From NCBI RefSeq assembly GCF_000959445.1, contig NZ_CP009631.1, positions 868,001 through 932,000 on the forward strand: a stretch of 64,000 nt of DNA, written 5' to 3'. This document shows, piece after piece, positions 63,359 to 64,000 of this stretch (position 1 is the stretch's first letter; every line of letters starts with the position of its first letter). A program made the position numbers and the translations under genes. Origin of the DNA: Burkholderia vietnamiensis LMG 10929. Its GTDB lineage: Bacteria > Pseudomonadota > Gammaproteobacteria > Burkholderiales > Burkholderiaceae. The notes beneath the pieces were generated by a model. That model saw nothing but the letters and a program-made list of their open reading frames with translations, did not search any database and had not been told where the DNA came from.

Positions 63359-64000
63359 TTACTGCGGATCGAGCCGCAGCCGCGCGATGTAGGGCAGGTG
63401 GTCGGACAGCCAGGCCGTCTCGCCGGACGGCGCCTGCCATTCGAGCGGCGTCAGCCCGCGCACGAACATCTTGTCGAGCGCGAGCGCCGGCGAGAATGCC
63501 GGGAACGTGCGGCCCGACTCGCCGAGCAGCGTCGCGACCTCGGACAGCCCGATCTCGCCGAACAGCGCCACCGAATCGTTGCGCCAGTCGTTGAAGTCGC
63601 CGGCCAGCACGAGCGGATCGTCGCCCGCGTTGCGCACGATCCAGTGCGCGATCCAGTGCATCTGGCGCAGCCGCGCGGCGCGCGTGAGCGCGAGGTGCGC
63701 GCACAGCAGCGTGACGGGCCGCGCGCCGGCGAGCGTCGCGCGCGCCACCAGCAGCCCGCGGCGCTCGAAGCGGTGCGCGGAGATGTCCCAGCGGCCGCCG
63801 AGATCGAGCGGATGCGGCGACAGGATCGCGTTGCCGTGCCGCCACGACGGTTTGAACACGTTCGGCCCGAGCGCGATCTGCCAGTCGAGCGCCTGCGCGA
63901 TCTCGGTGGCCTGGCAGTGCCAGACGTCGTCGCCGGCCTCTTCCATCGGCGCGCCGAAGCCCGGTGCGAGCATCGGGCGCGGCATGCGGCGGGCCATCGC
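63359..64000 (-). CDS. Endonuclease/exonuclease/phosphatase-family protein, N-terminus outside window
   Basis: Visible part is about 212 residues from an in-frame ATG near 63997 and continues open to the window edge. It contains the late motifs of the EEP fold: CAHLAL, LAGDFNDWRND and SDHLPYIARLRL. The early motifs (Asn/Glu near the N-terminus) must lie beyond base 64000, so the first in-frame ATG is probably internal. Family members include DNase-like and phosphodiesterase enzymes; the exact role is unknown. Confidence 0.85.
   Translation of the reverse strand, partial: AMARRMPRPMLAPGFGAPMEEAGDDVWHCQATEIAQALDWQIALGPNVFKPSWRHGNAILSPHPLDLGGRWDISAHRFERRGLLVARATLAGARPVTLLCAHLALTRAARLRQMHWIAHWIVRNAGDDPLVLAGDFNDWRNDSVALFGEIGLSEVATLLGESGRTFPAFSPALALDKMFVRGLTPLEWQAPSGETAWLSDHLPYIARLRLDPQ

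Overview
The window is high-GC, densely coded DNA from a beta-proteobacterium. Gene content and order (mreBCD-mrdA, gatCAB, metXW, argB-nucleotidase-slmA, hslVU-dksA, dapF-DUF484-xerC, fliE/fliFGHIJK) point to the main chromosome of a Burkholderia, probably of the cepacia-complex type. The species cannot be fixed from this sequence alone. I see no tRNA, rRNA, insertion sequence, prophage, integron or CRISPR array, and codon use looks even, so most of this is core genome.

Layout. 1-4116: the elongasome operon mreB-mreC-mreD-mrdA on the minus strand, cut by the window edge. 4484-7819: gatCAB, the Glu/Asp-tRNA amidotransferase, facing away from mreB. 7945-9604: a PPK2-type polyphosphate kinase and exonuclease III. 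9730-11951: a zinc alcohol dehydrogenase divergent from an AraC-type regulator. 11992-14440: an M48-like protein whose HExxH motif reads HGIAH, overlapping ampG. 14556-16306: metX-metW behind a SAM-II-like riboswitch. 16565-19555: a large autotransporter with a repeat-built passenger. 19834-22165: argB, a pyrimidine 5'-nucleotidase and slmA, overlapping one another. 22448-24713: a small cysteine-rich protein and a RegB/RegA redox two-component pair. 24841-28919: hslU, hslV, a dksA without zinc-finger cysteines, and a His-rich COG0523 GTPase. 29120-34092: rlmI, xerC, DUF484, dapF and lpxL. 34197-35590: metK with its promoter, a second SAM-II-like leader and a terminator. 35653-42242: mixed single genes (PhyH dioxygenase, aldo-keto reductase, EamA transporter, small proteins, SrkA-like kinase). 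42301-46105: an aldehyde dehydrogenase divergent from a GMC alcohol oxidoreductase. 46129-56274: flagellar genes, fliF-G-H-I-J-K on the minus strand, and fliE, then fliS-fliT, a second FliK-like gene and an FlhB-tail gene on the plus strand behind a good sigma-28 promoter. 56476-63069: a Fur-box-preceded PepSY protein, an XdhC protein, an APC permease, a NarX/NarL-type two-component pair, and fpr. 63359-64000: the C-terminal part of an endonuclease/exonuclease/phosphatase-family protein.

The most informative non-obvious signals are: two SAM-II-type (long-loop) riboswitch candidates, one before metXW and one before metK, which together would control methionine and SAM synthesis; the M48-like protein that keeps its zinc ligands but has lost the catalytic glutamate; the zinc-ligand-less DksA; a tandem approximately 23-residue repeat forming the autotransporter passenger; a near-consensus sigma-28 promoter leading to fliST and a second FliK/FlhB-tail module; a Fur box before the PepSY gene; and a cluster of GTAAC/GTTAC elements upstream of the orphan-like NarX/NarL pair. 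I found no convincing new multi-gene system. These are unusual details within a mostly conventional core region.
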